Assembly: GCF_024462775.1 (NCBI RefSeq)
Contig: NZ_JANGCE010000005.1
Span: 1 to 64,000, forward strand
DNA: 64,000 nt
DNA from: Butyricicoccus faecihominis
GTDB taxonomy: Bacteria > Bacillota > Clostridia > Oscillospirales > Butyricicoccaceae
Reading direction: 5' to 3'
The notes beneath the pieces were generated by a model. It worked only from the letters and a program-made list of their open reading frames with translations. It was not told the origin of the DNA and ran no database searches. The first letter of the stretch is position 1. Each line of letters starts with the position of its first letter. The position numbers were made by a program, and so were the translations under genes. This document shows, in pieces, positions 9,052 through 18,183 of this stretch.

Positions 9052-9599
9052 ATTGTTTCCTCCGTTTTGATTTTTTTCATGATACGGGCGGGCACGCCGC
9101 CTACAACAGTACGCGGCGGCACGTTCTTGGTGACCACCGCGCCCGCCGCGACGATCGCGCCGTCGCCAATGGTCACGCCGGGAACAACGGTCGCGTTTGC
9201 GCCGATCCAGACGGATTGACCGATTACGATCGGCGCAGGGCGCATGATATGCCGCCGCGCCGGGTCTTCCTCGTGGTTGAGCGTCGCCAGCACCACGTTA
9301 TGTCCAATCAGCGCGTTATCGCCGATCACGATGCCGCCCTGATCCTGAAAGCGGCAGCCGGTGTTGATGAATACGTTTTTGCCGACACGGATATTTTTGC
9401 CGTAATCGGTGTAGAAGGGCGGGAACAGGCAAAAGCTATCGTCCTCCGGTTGGCCGATCAACGCGAAGAAAAGCGCCCGCACCTTTTCCGGTTCGTGGTA
9501 GGCCCCGTTCAGTTCCTGTGTCAGCCGAAGCGCGCGCTCGCTTGCGGCGCGCATAACGGCCGGGTTCTGCAACCCTAAAGCGATATCTTGATTCTCCAT
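9048..9599 (-). CDS. Sugar O-acetyltransferase (Maa/LacA type, left-handed beta helix)
   Basis: Acetyl-CoA-dependent O-acetyltransferase, 183 residues, the usual length for maltose/galactoside acetyltransferases. The N-terminus has the Mac domain helices ([11 protein letters not shown]). The rest is hexapeptide repeats: [23 protein letters not shown], then the catalytic His region [12 protein letters not shown], and [19 protein letters not shown]. The C-terminus [13 protein letters not shown] is standard. It is translationally coupled with the reductase through an ATGA overlap. Its acceptor sugar is unknown. Confidence 0.92.
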   Translation of the reverse strand: MENQDIALGLQNPAVMRAASERALRLTQELNGAYHEPEKVRALFFALIGQPEDDSFCLFPPFYTDYGKNIRVGKNVFINTGCRFQDQGGIVIGDNALIGHNVVLATLNHEEDPARRHIMRPAPIVIGQSVWIGANATVVPGVTIGDGAIVAAGAVVTKNVPPRTVVGGVPARIMKKIKTEETI

Positions 9600-9605
9600 C
9601 CTCTT

Positions 9606-9899
9606 TTACTCCTCCGCGCTGATGTGGACGATCTTATTGCCCCAGCCCTCCAGCACGGGATTTTCCGTGACCGCGGTCTGGAATTCATCGGTAACCGCAA
9701 ACGCACCGATCTTGGTGTACTCCCCCGCGACCTCCGCGTCCTGATAAATCAGCACGATGCGGCCCGGCTCGGCGTAATACACCTCGCCCGCTTTTTCGGA
9801 TGAAATGGCATTGGGCGCGGCGGGTACCTCATACCGGCTGGGGATGTCGTAATACTGCATGACCTCCCAGTTTTCAAAGTCGTCATATGCTTGTGTCAA
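9606..9899 (-). pseudogene. 5'-truncated cyclophilin-like protein gene at the ICE junction
   Basis: The frame encodes about 97 residues (TQAYDDFENWEVMQYYDIPS... to ...GWGNKIVHISAEE), which looks like the C-terminal part of a cyclophilin-like fold protein. It begins with a TTG at 9897-9899 lacking a Shine-Dalgarno site. Upstream the frame stays open through low-complexity AT-rich codons to a TGA, and these do not look like family sequence. Base composition changes here from GC-rich chromosome to AT-richer DNA. I infer that ICE insertion removed the 5' part, which should lie on the far side of the element outside the window. Confidence 0.55.
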
Positions 9900-10009
9900 G
9901 TAGGGACGTAAAAAAATATGAGATATTTTTGAACCACCATCAAATCACATCGTTCTATTCCCTGACTGCCCTCATTATACCGTACCTACTACATTTTTGA
10001 AAGACAAAA
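9897..10009. other. Probable ICE terminus / attachment region
   Basis: AT-rich non-coding stretch between the truncated chromosomal gene and the recombinase-operon terminator. Large serine recombinases cross over at a short 2-base core inside inverted-repeat-containing att sites, so the exact point cannot be read without the other end. The junction is placed near 9,900 because homology to a chromosomal protein stops there. This is inference. Confidence 0.4.
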
Positions 10010-10049
10010 GGGTGGCAGCCACAGGTGTCATCCCCTGTGACTGCCGCCC
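10010..10049 (-). terminator. Intrinsic terminator of the recombinase operon
   Basis: On the minus strand a long imperfect stem (arms at 10041-10049 and 10010-10018, with further pairing of CACAGG/CCTGTG inside) is followed by TTTTGTCTTTC. It starts 6 bases after the last gene of the recombinase operon. Confidence 0.85.
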
Positions 10050-10054
10050 TTGGC

Positions 10055-10444
10055 TTAACCGTTCATACTCTTTGCAATCCCTGCAATTCTTGCATAGAAA
10101 TCAGCTTCCGGCAGTCCTACCACACCCGAAGTCGGTGTCAGTATTTCAACGCCGTATCCATTCAATTTCTTAGCACAGTCTAAAAACTCGCTTGTCTTTC
10201 TTGTAATCCTGTCAGGATTAACCACAAGCAAGATGTCTATACGCTGTTTAGAAGCAGCGGAAAACACATCGGCCATGCCGTGCCTTTTAATGGACGATCC
10301 ATGCGCTGTCTCGGCGGTAATACCGATAATTTCAAAGCCCTGTTGTTCAGAATAATCCACCAGTAACTGCTTCTGCTTTTCCAATGCCATGGTATCAGGG
10401 TTTGCTACCCTGCAATATATCCAAACTCTTTTATGCTGACTCAT
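10055..10444 (-). CDS. Small serine-resolvase-like protein lacking the catalytic serine
   Basis: 129 residues, corresponding to the N-terminal catalytic domain of serine recombinases only. The family's YxRVS motif reads YCRVANPD, so the nucleophilic Ser is replaced by Ala. Later conserved segments persist (DRITRKTSEFLD in place of the usual SRLxR region). No DNA-binding C-terminus is present. The ATG at 10444 is chosen because GGAG precedes it; the longer frame to 10525 is noise inside the upstream gene. It overlaps the upstream recombinase by 14 bases. A regulatory or directionality role for the neighbouring recombinases is my inference. Confidence 0.75.
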   Translation of the reverse strand: MSQHKRVWIYCRVANPDTMALEKQKQLLVDYSEQQGFEIIGITAETAHGSSIKRHGMADVFSAASKQRIDILLVVNPDRITRKTSEFLDCAKKLNGYGVEILTPTSGVVGLPEADFYARIAGIAKSMNG

Positions 10445-12023
10445 TTTTCTCTCCTTTTTCTGAAAAGCTCCACTCGATATGAATGGATTTGTCATTGTAA
10501 ACATAAACGCAGTCCACAAAGTCAACTACCATCTGCCGTGTAAGGGCATCTGCCTGTAAATAGCGTATGAGCTTTGGTTCACCCTGCTTGGCGGCGGCCA
10601 GCTTACTCCGCAGTTCTGTGAGTTCTGCTTCTGCCGCTTCAGCCCGCTGTGCCATCTCTGCCTGCTCCCGTGACAGCTTATCCCGTTCCTGCCGATACTT
10701 CTCCCTGCTGATCTTTTCCTCTGCCATCGCATCGTACAGTTCAGCTTTCTGCTCATCTATCTTGGCACAGGCGCCCTGATAGGAAGTGACCTGTTTTTGC
10801 AGGCTGGCAAGCGTATCCGTGTTCCCGGCCTTTAGCAGCAGTTCTTTTTCGTCCATCAGGGTTTTTATATAGGCTTGAATGGCAGTCAGCACAACGTCTG
10901 CGATTTCACTTTCCCTGACGCTGCCCTCCATACATCCAAAACCGGCAGTCCGGTATCTTGTCTTGCAAAAATATTGGGGATTGGAACGTGACCGTCTGAT
11001 CAGGGAATAACCGCAATGCCCGCACCGCAGTTTATCCGTAAAAAGGTATATCCCTGCCTGCTCTAAGTCCCGTTCCACAAATTCCGCCAAATGTTCCTGC
11101 GCTTTCAGAAACTCCTTTGCGCTGACCAGCGGTTCGTGCCGTTCCTCTGCAATGATCCAATCCGACCTGCTGTTTTTAAGGGTTTTCCTGTTCCCGACCT
11201 GTGGGCGGTATCGCTTGCCGTAGATGGTCTTGCCTAAATACCGTTCATCCCGCAGTATGCTTGTGATTGTGCTCTCATTCCATAGGTCGGCGCCTTTTAC
11301 CCCAATCCACCATTTATGATAGCAGCCCTGACTGTTCTTGATGGCGCTGGGGGTAGGCACTTTCTCGGCATTGAACAGGCGGGTGATTTCCATCATGGTC
11401 ATTCCTGCGCCAGCCAGTTCAAAAATGCGCCGGACAATCCCTGCGCTGTCCCGGTCAGCGACAAGCCGGTGTTTGTCCTTTTCGTCTTTGCGGTAGCCTA
11501 TGGGGGCAAAGGGGCTTAAAAATTCACCTTTGCGCGCCTTTGTCTGTAAGCCGCTTTTTACTTTCAGGGACAAATCCTTGCTGTAATAGCTGTAAATCAC
11601 GTTGCGGAACGCAATATCCACACCGCTGGTCTTGCCGTTCATTTTGGCGCTGTCATAGCCGTCGTTGACTGAAATAAAGCGGATGCCGAGAAACGGGAAT
11701 ATCTGATCCACATAGTCGCTGACCGTGATATAATCCCTGCCAAACCTTGAAAAATCCTTTACGATGATACAGTCGATTTCCTTTGACTTGGCTTTCTGCA
11801 AAAGTTTCTGCATATTGGGCCGTTCCATGCTGGTGCCGGAAAATCCGTCATCACACAGTTCCATGACCTCACAGCCCTCAAACTCCGGGGACTGCCCGAT
11901 AAACCGCCGGAGCAGGTCGCGCTGGTTGGAAACGCTGTTACTCTCGTCCCTGATTCCTTCACGGCTGTCCTCGTCCTCCACAGAAATACGGATATACAAA
12001 ACAATAACGAAGGTTTTATTCAC
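10431..12023 (-). CDS. Large serine recombinase
   Basis: 530-residue site-specific recombinase of the TndX/TnpX type. The resolvase domain (about 1-160) has nucleophile Ser in LYIRISVEDED and the conserved DFSRFGRDY. A recombinase domain follows (about 175-290, GYRKDEKDKHRLV). Then come a zinc-ribbon with CGHCGYSLIRR (about 320) plus a second Cys pair, and a long Glu/Lys-rich coiled coil (about 395-475). It is last but one of a four-gene operon at the element end. Its start overlaps the preceding recombinase by 8 bases. Confidence 0.93.
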   Translation of the reverse strand: MNKTFVIVLYIRISVEDEDSREGIRDESNSVSNQRDLLRRFIGQSPEFEGCEVMELCDDGFSGTSMERPNMQKLLQKAKSKEIDCIIVKDFSRFGRDYITVSDYVDQIFPFLGIRFISVNDGYDSAKMNGKTSGVDIAFRNVIYSYYSKDLSLKVKSGLQTKARKGEFLSPFAPIGYRKDEKDKHRLVADRDSAGIVRRIFELAGAGMTMMEITRLFNAEKVPTPSAIKNSQGCYHKWWIGVKGADLWNESTITSILRDERYLGKTIYGKRYRPQVGNRKTLKNSRSDWIIAEERHEPLVSAKEFLKAQEHLAEFVERDLEQAGIYLFTDKLRCGHCGYSLIRRSRSNPQYFCKTRYRTAGFGCMEGSVRESEIADVVLTAIQAYIKTLMDEKELLLKAGNTDTLASLQKQVTSYQGACAKIDEQKAELYDAMAEEKISREKYRQERDKLSREQAEMAQRAEAAEAELTELRSKLAAAKQGEPKLIRYLQADALTRQMVVDFVDCVYVYNDKSIHIEWSFSEKGEKNESA

Positions 12024-13722
12024 TGGCCGCCACCCCCATCGGAGGGAACAGCCATTCTTTCATGCACTCATATTCGTCCTCAAATCGGAGCCGCACGGCG
12101 ATATTGGAGCTGCTATATACAGTAATCCGGTCAATCAGTTCCAACGCCATGCCCCGTGTCAATTCCGGCGCCTCATGGATAGACAGAAGCGCTCTGAGCC
12201 ATGCCGGTTCGCCGGTTCCCGGTTCCACGACAGCCGCATTCTGTGCCTCCAGTTCTTCCAGCAGCGCTCTTTGTTCTTCTTCCTGCTCTATGTAGCGGTT
12301 TCTGGCGTAGAGATAGTCGTGCTCATTCATCAGGTGGTCTAAATAATCGTCATAGAGAGTTTCCCGCAGACGGGCAATCCGGTCAAGCTGTTCTTCCGCC
12401 TGCATGATACGGCGGAGGATTTCCTGTTTTTTAGAAAGATTGAGCGCCTTTCTGCCCGCACTTTTTATCAGCCTTTCCATATCCAGCGCCGTTGCAAAAT
12501 GGGACTGAATTACTTGGGAAACGGCTTCTAAAAGGACATCCTCCGGCACCCTGACACCGACACAGCGGCTGGAATCCTCCGTATGGGTATGGCAGTAAAA
12601 AAAATACCGCACATGGATTCCGGGGTCTTTTACCTTGTTTTCGTGGATGTTTCTCTGGCGTGTAAGTTTTCTTCCACAATCCCCACAGTAAACAAGCCCT
12701 TTTAAGATGTTTTCAGGATTAATGATTTCCGGGAAAGCCCCTTGTCTGTCATCAAACGTCTGCTTATCCTGTTCCGCCATTCTCTGTACCTTGTCAAAGG
12801 TCTGCCAGTCAATAATAGCTTCGTGGGTGTTTTTTACGACCGTCCACTTTTCTCTCGGCTGGGTGGTGCGTCTCTGTCCTTTCCAGAGTGCCTTGCGGGT
12901 CTTACCCTGTACCACATGGCCTAAGTAAACCTCACTTCGGACCATGTTTTTAATGGTCTGTCCCGTCCAGATGGAAGCAGCAAAGCGTTTAGACTTCACC
13001 ATTCCTTTTTCAAAACGGTAACGGCTGGGGGATGGAATCCCCAGTTCAGTCAGCCTTTTTGCGATTTCCTGATAGTCCATACCGCTTAGGCGCCACTGAA
13101 AGATGTTACGGACAACCGGGGCGGTTTCTACGTCCACCACAAGGCGGTGCTTATCCTCCGCAGATTTTAAGTAGCCATATGCCGCCCAGTTTCCGATAAA
13201 CTCCCCCCGTTCCTGCTTCTCTTGCAGCACGGGGCAGATTTTCTGTGAGATGTCACGGGCATATACATCGTTCACCAGATTTTTCAGATGCATAGAAAGA
13301 CTGTCCGAGGTTGCCGGGTCGATGCTGTCATAACCGTCATTCACAGCGATGAAACGGACTCCCATAAAGGGAAATATCTTCTCTAAATACTCACCGGCTT
13401 CTATATAATTCCGTCCAAAACGTGAAAGGTCTTTGACGATGACACAATCCACCTTGCCCGCCCGTATATCATCAAGCAGACGTTCAAAATCATCACGTTC
13501 AAAATTCACCCCTGTTTCCCCATTGTCTGAATAGACGGAAAAGAGGGAAAGGCTGGGGTCACTTTCGATATATGCCCGGACAAGGGCTTCCTGATTTTCA
13601 ATGGAATCGCTGTCGCACTGATGGCCGTCCAGCACGGAAAGCCGCACATACGCCCCTGTGCTATACACCCGCAGTTTCGGTTTTTCCTGCACGGGCGCCC
13701 TGAATCTGCTTTTCCTTGCCAT
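12016..13722 (-). CDS. Large serine recombinase
   Basis: 568 residues. The catalytic Ser lies in GAYVRLSVLDGHQ (about 24-36), followed by DLSRFGRNYIEAGEY, the recombinase domain with LVVDVETAPVVRNIFQW, a zinc-ribbon with CGDCGRKLTRQ (about 350) and a second Cys pair, and coiled-coil stretches (EEQLDRIARLRE). It is encoded 1 base after the upstream recombinase stop and overlaps the next by 8 bases. The three recombinases are clearly paralogous but divergent, so each may recognise a different site or act in one complex. Confidence 0.93.
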   Translation of the reverse strand: MARKSRFRAPVQEKPKLRVYSTGAYVRLSVLDGHQCDSDSIENQEALVRAYIESDPSLSLFSVYSDNGETGVNFERDDFERLLDDIRAGKVDCVIVKDLSRFGRNYIEAGEYLEKIFPFMGVRFIAVNDGYDSIDPATSDSLSMHLKNLVNDVYARDISQKICPVLQEKQERGEFIGNWAAYGYLKSAEDKHRLVVDVETAPVVRNIFQWRLSGMDYQEIAKRLTELGIPSPSRYRFEKGMVKSKRFAASIWTGQTIKNMVRSEVYLGHVVQGKTRKALWKGQRRTTQPREKWTVVKNTHEAIIDWQTFDKVQRMAEQDKQTFDDRQGAFPEIINPENILKGLVYCGDCGRKLTRQRNIHENKVKDPGIHVRYFFYCHTHTEDSSRCVGVRVPEDVLLEAVSQVIQSHFATALDMERLIKSAGRKALNLSKKQEILRRIMQAEEQLDRIARLRETLYDDYLDHLMNEHDYLYARNRYIEQEEEQRALLEELEAQNAAVVEPGTGEPAWLRALLSIHEAPELTRGMALELIDRITVYSSSNIAVRLRFEDEYECMKEWLFPPMGVAASE

Positions 13723-13723
13723 G

Positions 13724-15391
13724 TCACACCGCCTCCCTTCCGGAAGGTACGGTCAGAGCCGGATTGATACGCTCCACGCTCTGTATCAGTGACATCGCGC
13801 TGTCATACTCACACTGAAATTTGAACTTTATGTTTATCCGCTGATTTTCAAAGACTAATATGCGGTCAATCAGTTCCACCGCCAGCTTACGGTTCAGTTC
13901 CTCAATATCCTGATACTGTTTGAAATAGGCGATCCATTTCTGTTCCTCGGATTTTCCATCCACAAGCCGGTCTATTTCCTGCTCCAGCGAGAGGATTGCT
14001 TCTCCGGCGTTCTGTGCCTTCAGGTCATACCTTTTGCCAAAAGCGATGTAATCCTCACGGGAAATGATACCGTCCGCGTAATCCTCGTGGAGCTTCATGC
14101 GGTAGAGCTGGTATTTTTCCGCCTCGTCCTGCTTGGCTTTGAGGCGTTCATCCATCTTTTTAATCTGACGGCTGGTGTAGGGCAGCTTTGCAATAGCGGC
14201 AAGTATCTGTTCCACATCAAGGACAGAACGGATATGCTCCCGCACAGCCGCAAAAACGGCCTGTTCCAGCAGAATGTCACGGATACTGTGGCTTTTACAG
14301 CCGCTCTTTTCCTTGCTGCCTGAACAGATATAGTAATAATAGGGGTGATCTGCGGTGGAGTTGTTCTTTCGCACCATGCTCCGCCCGCAGTCGGCACAGT
14401 AGAGAAGCCCTCCCAGCGGGAAAACAGTTTCCTCGCCGGGCGCCGTCCGGGTATCGGTGCGCAGGATTTTTGCCACATTCTCAAAGGTATCACGGCTGAC
14501 CGCCGGTTCGTGTGTGTTCTCCTTTACCGCCCACTGCTCCTCCGGCACGGCAAACTGCTTTTTGACTTTGTAATTGGGACTGCTGCGCTTCCCCTGTTCC
14601 AGCGTTCCGATATAGACGGGATTTTTCAAAATGCGGAGGACGGCGGTTGCTGTCCACACCGCTTTGGGATTACGTCTAAAGGGTGTCTTATAGGTACTCC
14701 CCAGCAGCCGCTTATATTCAAGGGGAGAGGGGATACCCTGTTCGTTCAGGCGGTCGGCAATCGCTTCCGAGGAATATCCATCTAATATCAGATGGAACAT
14801 ATCCTGCACCACACCGGCCGCAAACTCGTCAATAATAAGGTGGTGCTTATCCTCCGGGTCTTTCAAGTAGCCAAACATGGCAAAAGGCGCGATGAACTGC
14901 CCTTTCCTGCGCTTAATGTCCTGATGGCTGCGTATCTTGATAGAAATGTCCCGGCAATAGGCATCGTTCATTAGGTTTTTTACCGGCACAATCAGATTGT
15001 CCGATGCGGTTCTCGGCTTTGCGCTGTCATAATCATCGTTGACAGAAATAAACCGCACACCCATGAACGGAAAGATTTTTTCAATATATTTTCCTGTTTC
15101 GATAAAGTTCCTGCCCAGACGGGAAAAGTCCTTGACGATGATGCAGTTGGTTTTCTTATTCTTGACCGACTCCATCATTCGGATAAAATCAGGCCGGTCA
15201 AAGTTGACCCCCGTATATCCGTCATCAATCCATACTTTATGGAGGATGATTTCAGGGTGTTTTTCCAAAAAAGCCGTAATCAAATCCCGCTGGTTTGCGA
15301 TACTATCACTTTCGGCTTTGTCGCCGTCCTCACGGGAGATGCGGAGGTACATATCTCCGTCATATTGCTGTAAAAGTTCCTGTGTATCCAT
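13724..15391 (-). CDS. Large serine recombinase, first gene of the recombinase operon
   Basis: 555 residues from the ATG at 15391, preceded by AGGAG about 8 bases upstream; the frame extends to 15544 but without family similarity. The catalytic Ser is in DMYLRISREDGDK. DFSRLGRNFIETGKY and the recombinase-domain segment HHLIIDEFAAGVV follow. The zinc-ribbon contains CADCGRSMVRK (about 375) and a second Cys pair, and the C-terminal region is helical. As the promoter-proximal gene it probably drives integration/excision with its two downstream paralogues. Confidence 0.92.
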   Translation of the reverse strand: MDTQELLQQYDGDMYLRISREDGDKAESDSIANQRDLITAFLEKHPEIILHKVWIDDGYTGVNFDRPDFIRMMESVKNKKTNCIIVKDFSRLGRNFIETGKYIEKIFPFMGVRFISVNDDYDSAKPRTASDNLIVPVKNLMNDAYCRDISIKIRSHQDIKRRKGQFIAPFAMFGYLKDPEDKHHLIIDEFAAGVVQDMFHLILDGYSSEAIADRLNEQGIPSPLEYKRLLGSTYKTPFRRNPKAVWTATAVLRILKNPVYIGTLEQGKRSSPNYKVKKQFAVPEEQWAVKENTHEPAVSRDTFENVAKILRTDTRTAPGEETVFPLGGLLYCADCGRSMVRKNNSTADHPYYYYICSGSKEKSGCKSHSIRDILLEQAVFAAVREHIRSVLDVEQILAAIAKLPYTSRQIKKMDERLKAKQDEAEKYQLYRMKLHEDYADGIISREDYIAFGKRYDLKAQNAGEAILSLEQEIDRLVDGKSEEQKWIAYFKQYQDIEELNRKLAVELIDRILVFENQRINIKFKFQCEYDSAMSLIQSVERINPALTVPSGREAV

Positions 15392-15410
15392 TCGGTATTC
15401 TCCTAATCGC

Positions 15411-15540
15411 TTCTGAATTTCAGAAACCGGATCGGGAGTTTTACCGCAAGTCCTGTACCACAGGGGTTTACCCAGCCCCTGCGGTTTGTGACTCAGCTTA
15501 CCACAAAACTTTCTCCGCGTCCAGACAGATTTCTGAAATC
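15411..15540. promoter_or_regulatory. Paired palindromes upstream of the recombinase operon
   Basis: Two small perfect palindromes share the core TTCTGAA: 15411-15425 (TTCTGAA-T-TTCAGAA) and 15528-15540 (GATTTC-T-GAAATC). Their centres are 116 bases apart. Between them CAGGGG (15461-15466) can pair with CCCCTG (15476-15481). They lie 20-150 bases upstream of the first recombinase start. They could be operator sites or recombinase-binding sites; this is inference. Confidence 0.35.
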
Positions 15541-15575
15541 CCAAAAGCCTGATTTGCCATATTCATTTTGATTCC

Positions 15576-15839
15576 TCACAGAGTTTGCAGATAGTGTTCC
15601 ATCCGCTGTTCAAAGGTAGCGCCGCCCTCTGCGTAGCCCACGCTGACGGAAACCTTGCCCACCCGGAAGCAGTACGGGTTCCTGATCTGCCGGATAAACT
15701 CCTGCATCCGCTCCCCTTTGGGAAGTGTCCGGTCAATTTCAATTTCTCTTATATCCACAAGTGTGTCGGGATTGACCGTCCGCACATCCACCTGTTTTAA
15801 TTCCTGTAAATCCATTTCGGATAATTCATAACCGCTCAT
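15576..15839 (-). CDS. DUF6870-type small protein
   Basis: 87 residues, starting MSGYELSEMDLQELK, with the middle segment TLVDIREIEIDR and the ending QRMEHYLQTL. I recognise this pattern as the DUF6870-type family common beside recombinase and helicase genes in Clostridia ICEs. There are no membrane segments or catalytic motifs. It lies 49 bases downstream of the helicase gene on the same strand and is probably co-transcribed with it. Function unknown. Confidence 0.75.
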   Translation of the reverse strand: MSGYELSEMDLQELKQVDVRTVNPDTLVDIREIEIDRTLPKGERMQEFIRQIRNPYCFRVGKVSVSVGYAEGGATFEQRMEHYLQTL

Positions 15840-15888
15840 GGCCGCCCTCCTTTTTTCCTTACCGATTTGTAAAGAGCCGGACGCTTAC

Positions 15889-18144
15889 TCACTGAAAGTA
15901 GGCATCCGACTTTTTCTCCATAATAAACCGCCCTATATCATCAATCCGGTCAGTGACCGGCATATCAGGCAGGGCGGCAAGAATGTCCTTTTTATAGCGT
16001 CCGGCCGCGCGGCTGTCGAGGATAGAGAACACACAGGTGTCTGTCTCCCTGCGGATGCCCCGGCCAATCCACTGGCGCAGTTTGATGAGCATACTCGGTA
16101 TAATGCTTTCGGATAAATAGCTGTAAAAATCGTCATGGAGGGTGCGTTCATACTCTGATACCGGATCAGGCGTCGGGAACGGCAGGCGGACTACCACCAG
16201 TAAAGAAAGAATATCACCGGCAAGGTCGATGCCCTCACCGGCGCTGTCACTTGCCAGCAGCACGCCGTTTCCGCTCTTTCTGAAAGCGGTAATGGTGTCC
16301 AGCCGTCCCTTGCCCATACAGAACAGTGGATAGTCCACAGTCTGCGGTTTGGAAAGCTCCTGATACACAATCTCCATCATCCGGTAGGATGTAAACAGCA
16401 CCAGCGTATGCCCGTGGCTCTGCCGGATCAGCTCCGTGAGCCGTTCCAGCACCGCCGCCATGTAAGCGCTGTTTTTGGTGTCCGGGAACGGCATATCCTC
16501 CGGCAGATACAGCAGGGCGTGGTTCTCATAATCAAAAGGGGATGCTTTGCTGGTCATCAGGAGCCGGTGCTGTTCCAAAAGGTCAATTCCGGTCTGGTGC
16601 ATGAAATGGCTGAAATCACCTCCAATGGAAAGTGTGCCGGATGTCAGGACGCAGGGTGTTCCCTGATTCCAAATGTCCTCATAAAGCAGAAAATCAAGTG
16701 CTTTCGGCAGGGTACAGAGCCGACACGCCGATACGCCGGTACGCTCCAGCCAGCAGATGGACTCCGTATTGTCCTTTAACAATATGAGTTTTGCCTGTTC
16801 CTGCTCTATGCGGTTTAACAGCCGCTTTTGTGCGCCGCCTGCCTTGGGATGATAAAAACACACCGACAGCCCGTTCAGTGTGGCCGCCAGTGTGTTCAAA
16901 ATTCGGATGCTGACAGGGGTGAAATCAAATGCCTGACAGCTTTTATCATAATGTGCGCCCGCTTCATGCCGGATTGTTTCAAACAGCAGGCCATTCAGCC
17001 GAAGCAGCTCCCCGCACAGCAGGGCCGCCTCTTTCCGGTTGGAAACCATACCGACTACACGGTAGGCACTGGACACAAGCTGTTCCAGCTCCGTATTTTC
17101 AAACGCCATGCCGTACATCTGTCTTGCCGCATCCAGCAGCTTGTGAGCCTCATCAAAAATCAAAATGCCGCTCTGTGGGAGCAGGCGGTTCCTGCCGCCT
17201 TTCCGACTTAAAATATCCGCCAGCACAAGGTTATGGTTGGCAATCTGGAAATCATACGCCATGGTCTGCGCCCTGCGAAGGAAGTCCCGGTATCGGCAGA
17301 CTGCCGACAGGTCACAGTGAAAATGACAGTGGCTTACACAGATACGCCCTTTTACATAGTCCGTCAGTTCAAGACCGTCTAAATCAATGGGGCAGGCTCC
17401 TGTGGAGAGCGCCGTCAAAGCTGCCAGAAGTCCGCTGTCCTCCGGGCGGTTATTATGCTGGATGGAGGACAGATAATTGCGTACCCTGTCATCGCAGGCA
17501 TAATGGCTCTTTCCCTTACGGACCGCATATGTCAGCGGCCGGTTGATGATCCGGTGTTCCAGCAGAATGCCGGAAATCTGTGGGATATATTCCTCCGTCA
17601 GCGCCTTTTGCAAGGCGATTGTCGAGGTTGAGATAACAGTAGGGCGCATACTGCCCCGAAAAAGCCGGTACACAATAGCGGCAAGAATATAGGCGTGGGT
17701 TTTTCCCGTTCCCACCTCGGCCTCGCATAATGCCAGCTTGCTCTCCCACAGGGCGTCTAACATAGACATAGAAAGAGAAAGCTGGTTATCCCGCAGCACC
17801 ATGCCGTGCTTCGGTAAAATATCACTGAAAATGTAGGCCAGCAATTCTCTGGACCGTTTTCGTCCATCAGACTGTGCCATGCTTTCCGGCTCCGGCGCCT
17901 TTGCTACCATTTTTTCGATTGCCCGCTGATAGCCCTCCTGTGTAAGCGGCTTCTGACGGGAAAACAGGCGTTTTGCCTTTAGCGTATTTAAGTCTACCAT
18001 GCGGTAGCTGTACGTCTTGCCTGTGAAATATTCCAGCAGCACACAGCTTTGGGTGGCAAGCACCACTTTTTCTTCCGGCCGGAACAGACCGGCCTCATAA
18101 ATCTTATTTTGAATGTCTGCCATGCAGACAAGTTCTTCATTCAT
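15889..18144 (-). CDS. DinG/XPD-type ATP-dependent DNA helicase
   Basis: Superfamily 2 helicase, 751 residues. Walker A EVGTGKTHAY (about residues 137-146), DEAH box IFDEAHK (about 333), motif V region LASDSAGEGIDL, and motif VI RQWIGRGIR near the C-terminus. Between motifs Ia and II a Cys-rich segment (CVSHCHFHCDLSAVC and upstream Cys) matches the position of the 4Fe-4S cluster domain of DinG/XPD proteins. The start is the ATG at 18144, 9 bases after AAGGAGG; the frame continues upstream without homology. It probably unwinds DNA during element processing, replication or transfer. Confidence 0.9.
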   Translation of the reverse strand: MNEELVCMADIQNKIYEAGLFRPEEKVVLATQSCVLLEYFTGKTYSYRMVDLNTLKAKRLFSRQKPLTQEGYQRAIEKMVAKAPEPESMAQSDGRKRSRELLAYIFSDILPKHGMVLRDNQLSLSMSMLDALWESKLALCEAEVGTGKTHAYILAAIVYRLFRGSMRPTVISTSTIALQKALTEEYIPQISGILLEHRIINRPLTYAVRKGKSHYACDDRVRNYLSSIQHNNRPEDSGLLAALTALSTGACPIDLDGLELTDYVKGRICVSHCHFHCDLSAVCRYRDFLRRAQTMAYDFQIANHNLVLADILSRKGGRNRLLPQSGILIFDEAHKLLDAARQMYGMAFENTELEQLVSSAYRVVGMVSNRKEAALLCGELLRLNGLLFETIRHEAGAHYDKSCQAFDFTPVSIRILNTLAATLNGLSVCFYHPKAGGAQKRLLNRIEQEQAKLILLKDNTESICWLERTGVSACRLCTLPKALDFLLYEDIWNQGTPCVLTSGTLSIGGDFSHFMHQTGIDLLEQHRLLMTSKASPFDYENHALLYLPEDMPFPDTKNSAYMAAVLERLTELIRQSHGHTLVLFTSYRMMEIVYQELSKPQTVDYPLFCMGKGRLDTITAFRKSGNGVLLASDSAGEGIDLAGDILSLLVVVRLPFPTPDPVSEYERTLHDDFYSYLSESIIPSMLIKLRQWIGRGIRRETDTCVFSILDSRAAGRYKKDILAALPDMPVTDRIDDIGRFIMEKKSDAYFQ

Positions 18145-18183
18145 AATTTTTTGCCTCCTTTGCAGCCTAAAGGAGCGACACAA

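Noticed and set aside
9900-10054. tRNA-gene attachment site for the ICE
   Set aside because: No cloverleaf-like sequence at the junction; large serine recombinases do not need a tRNA target, and a protein gene is interrupted instead.
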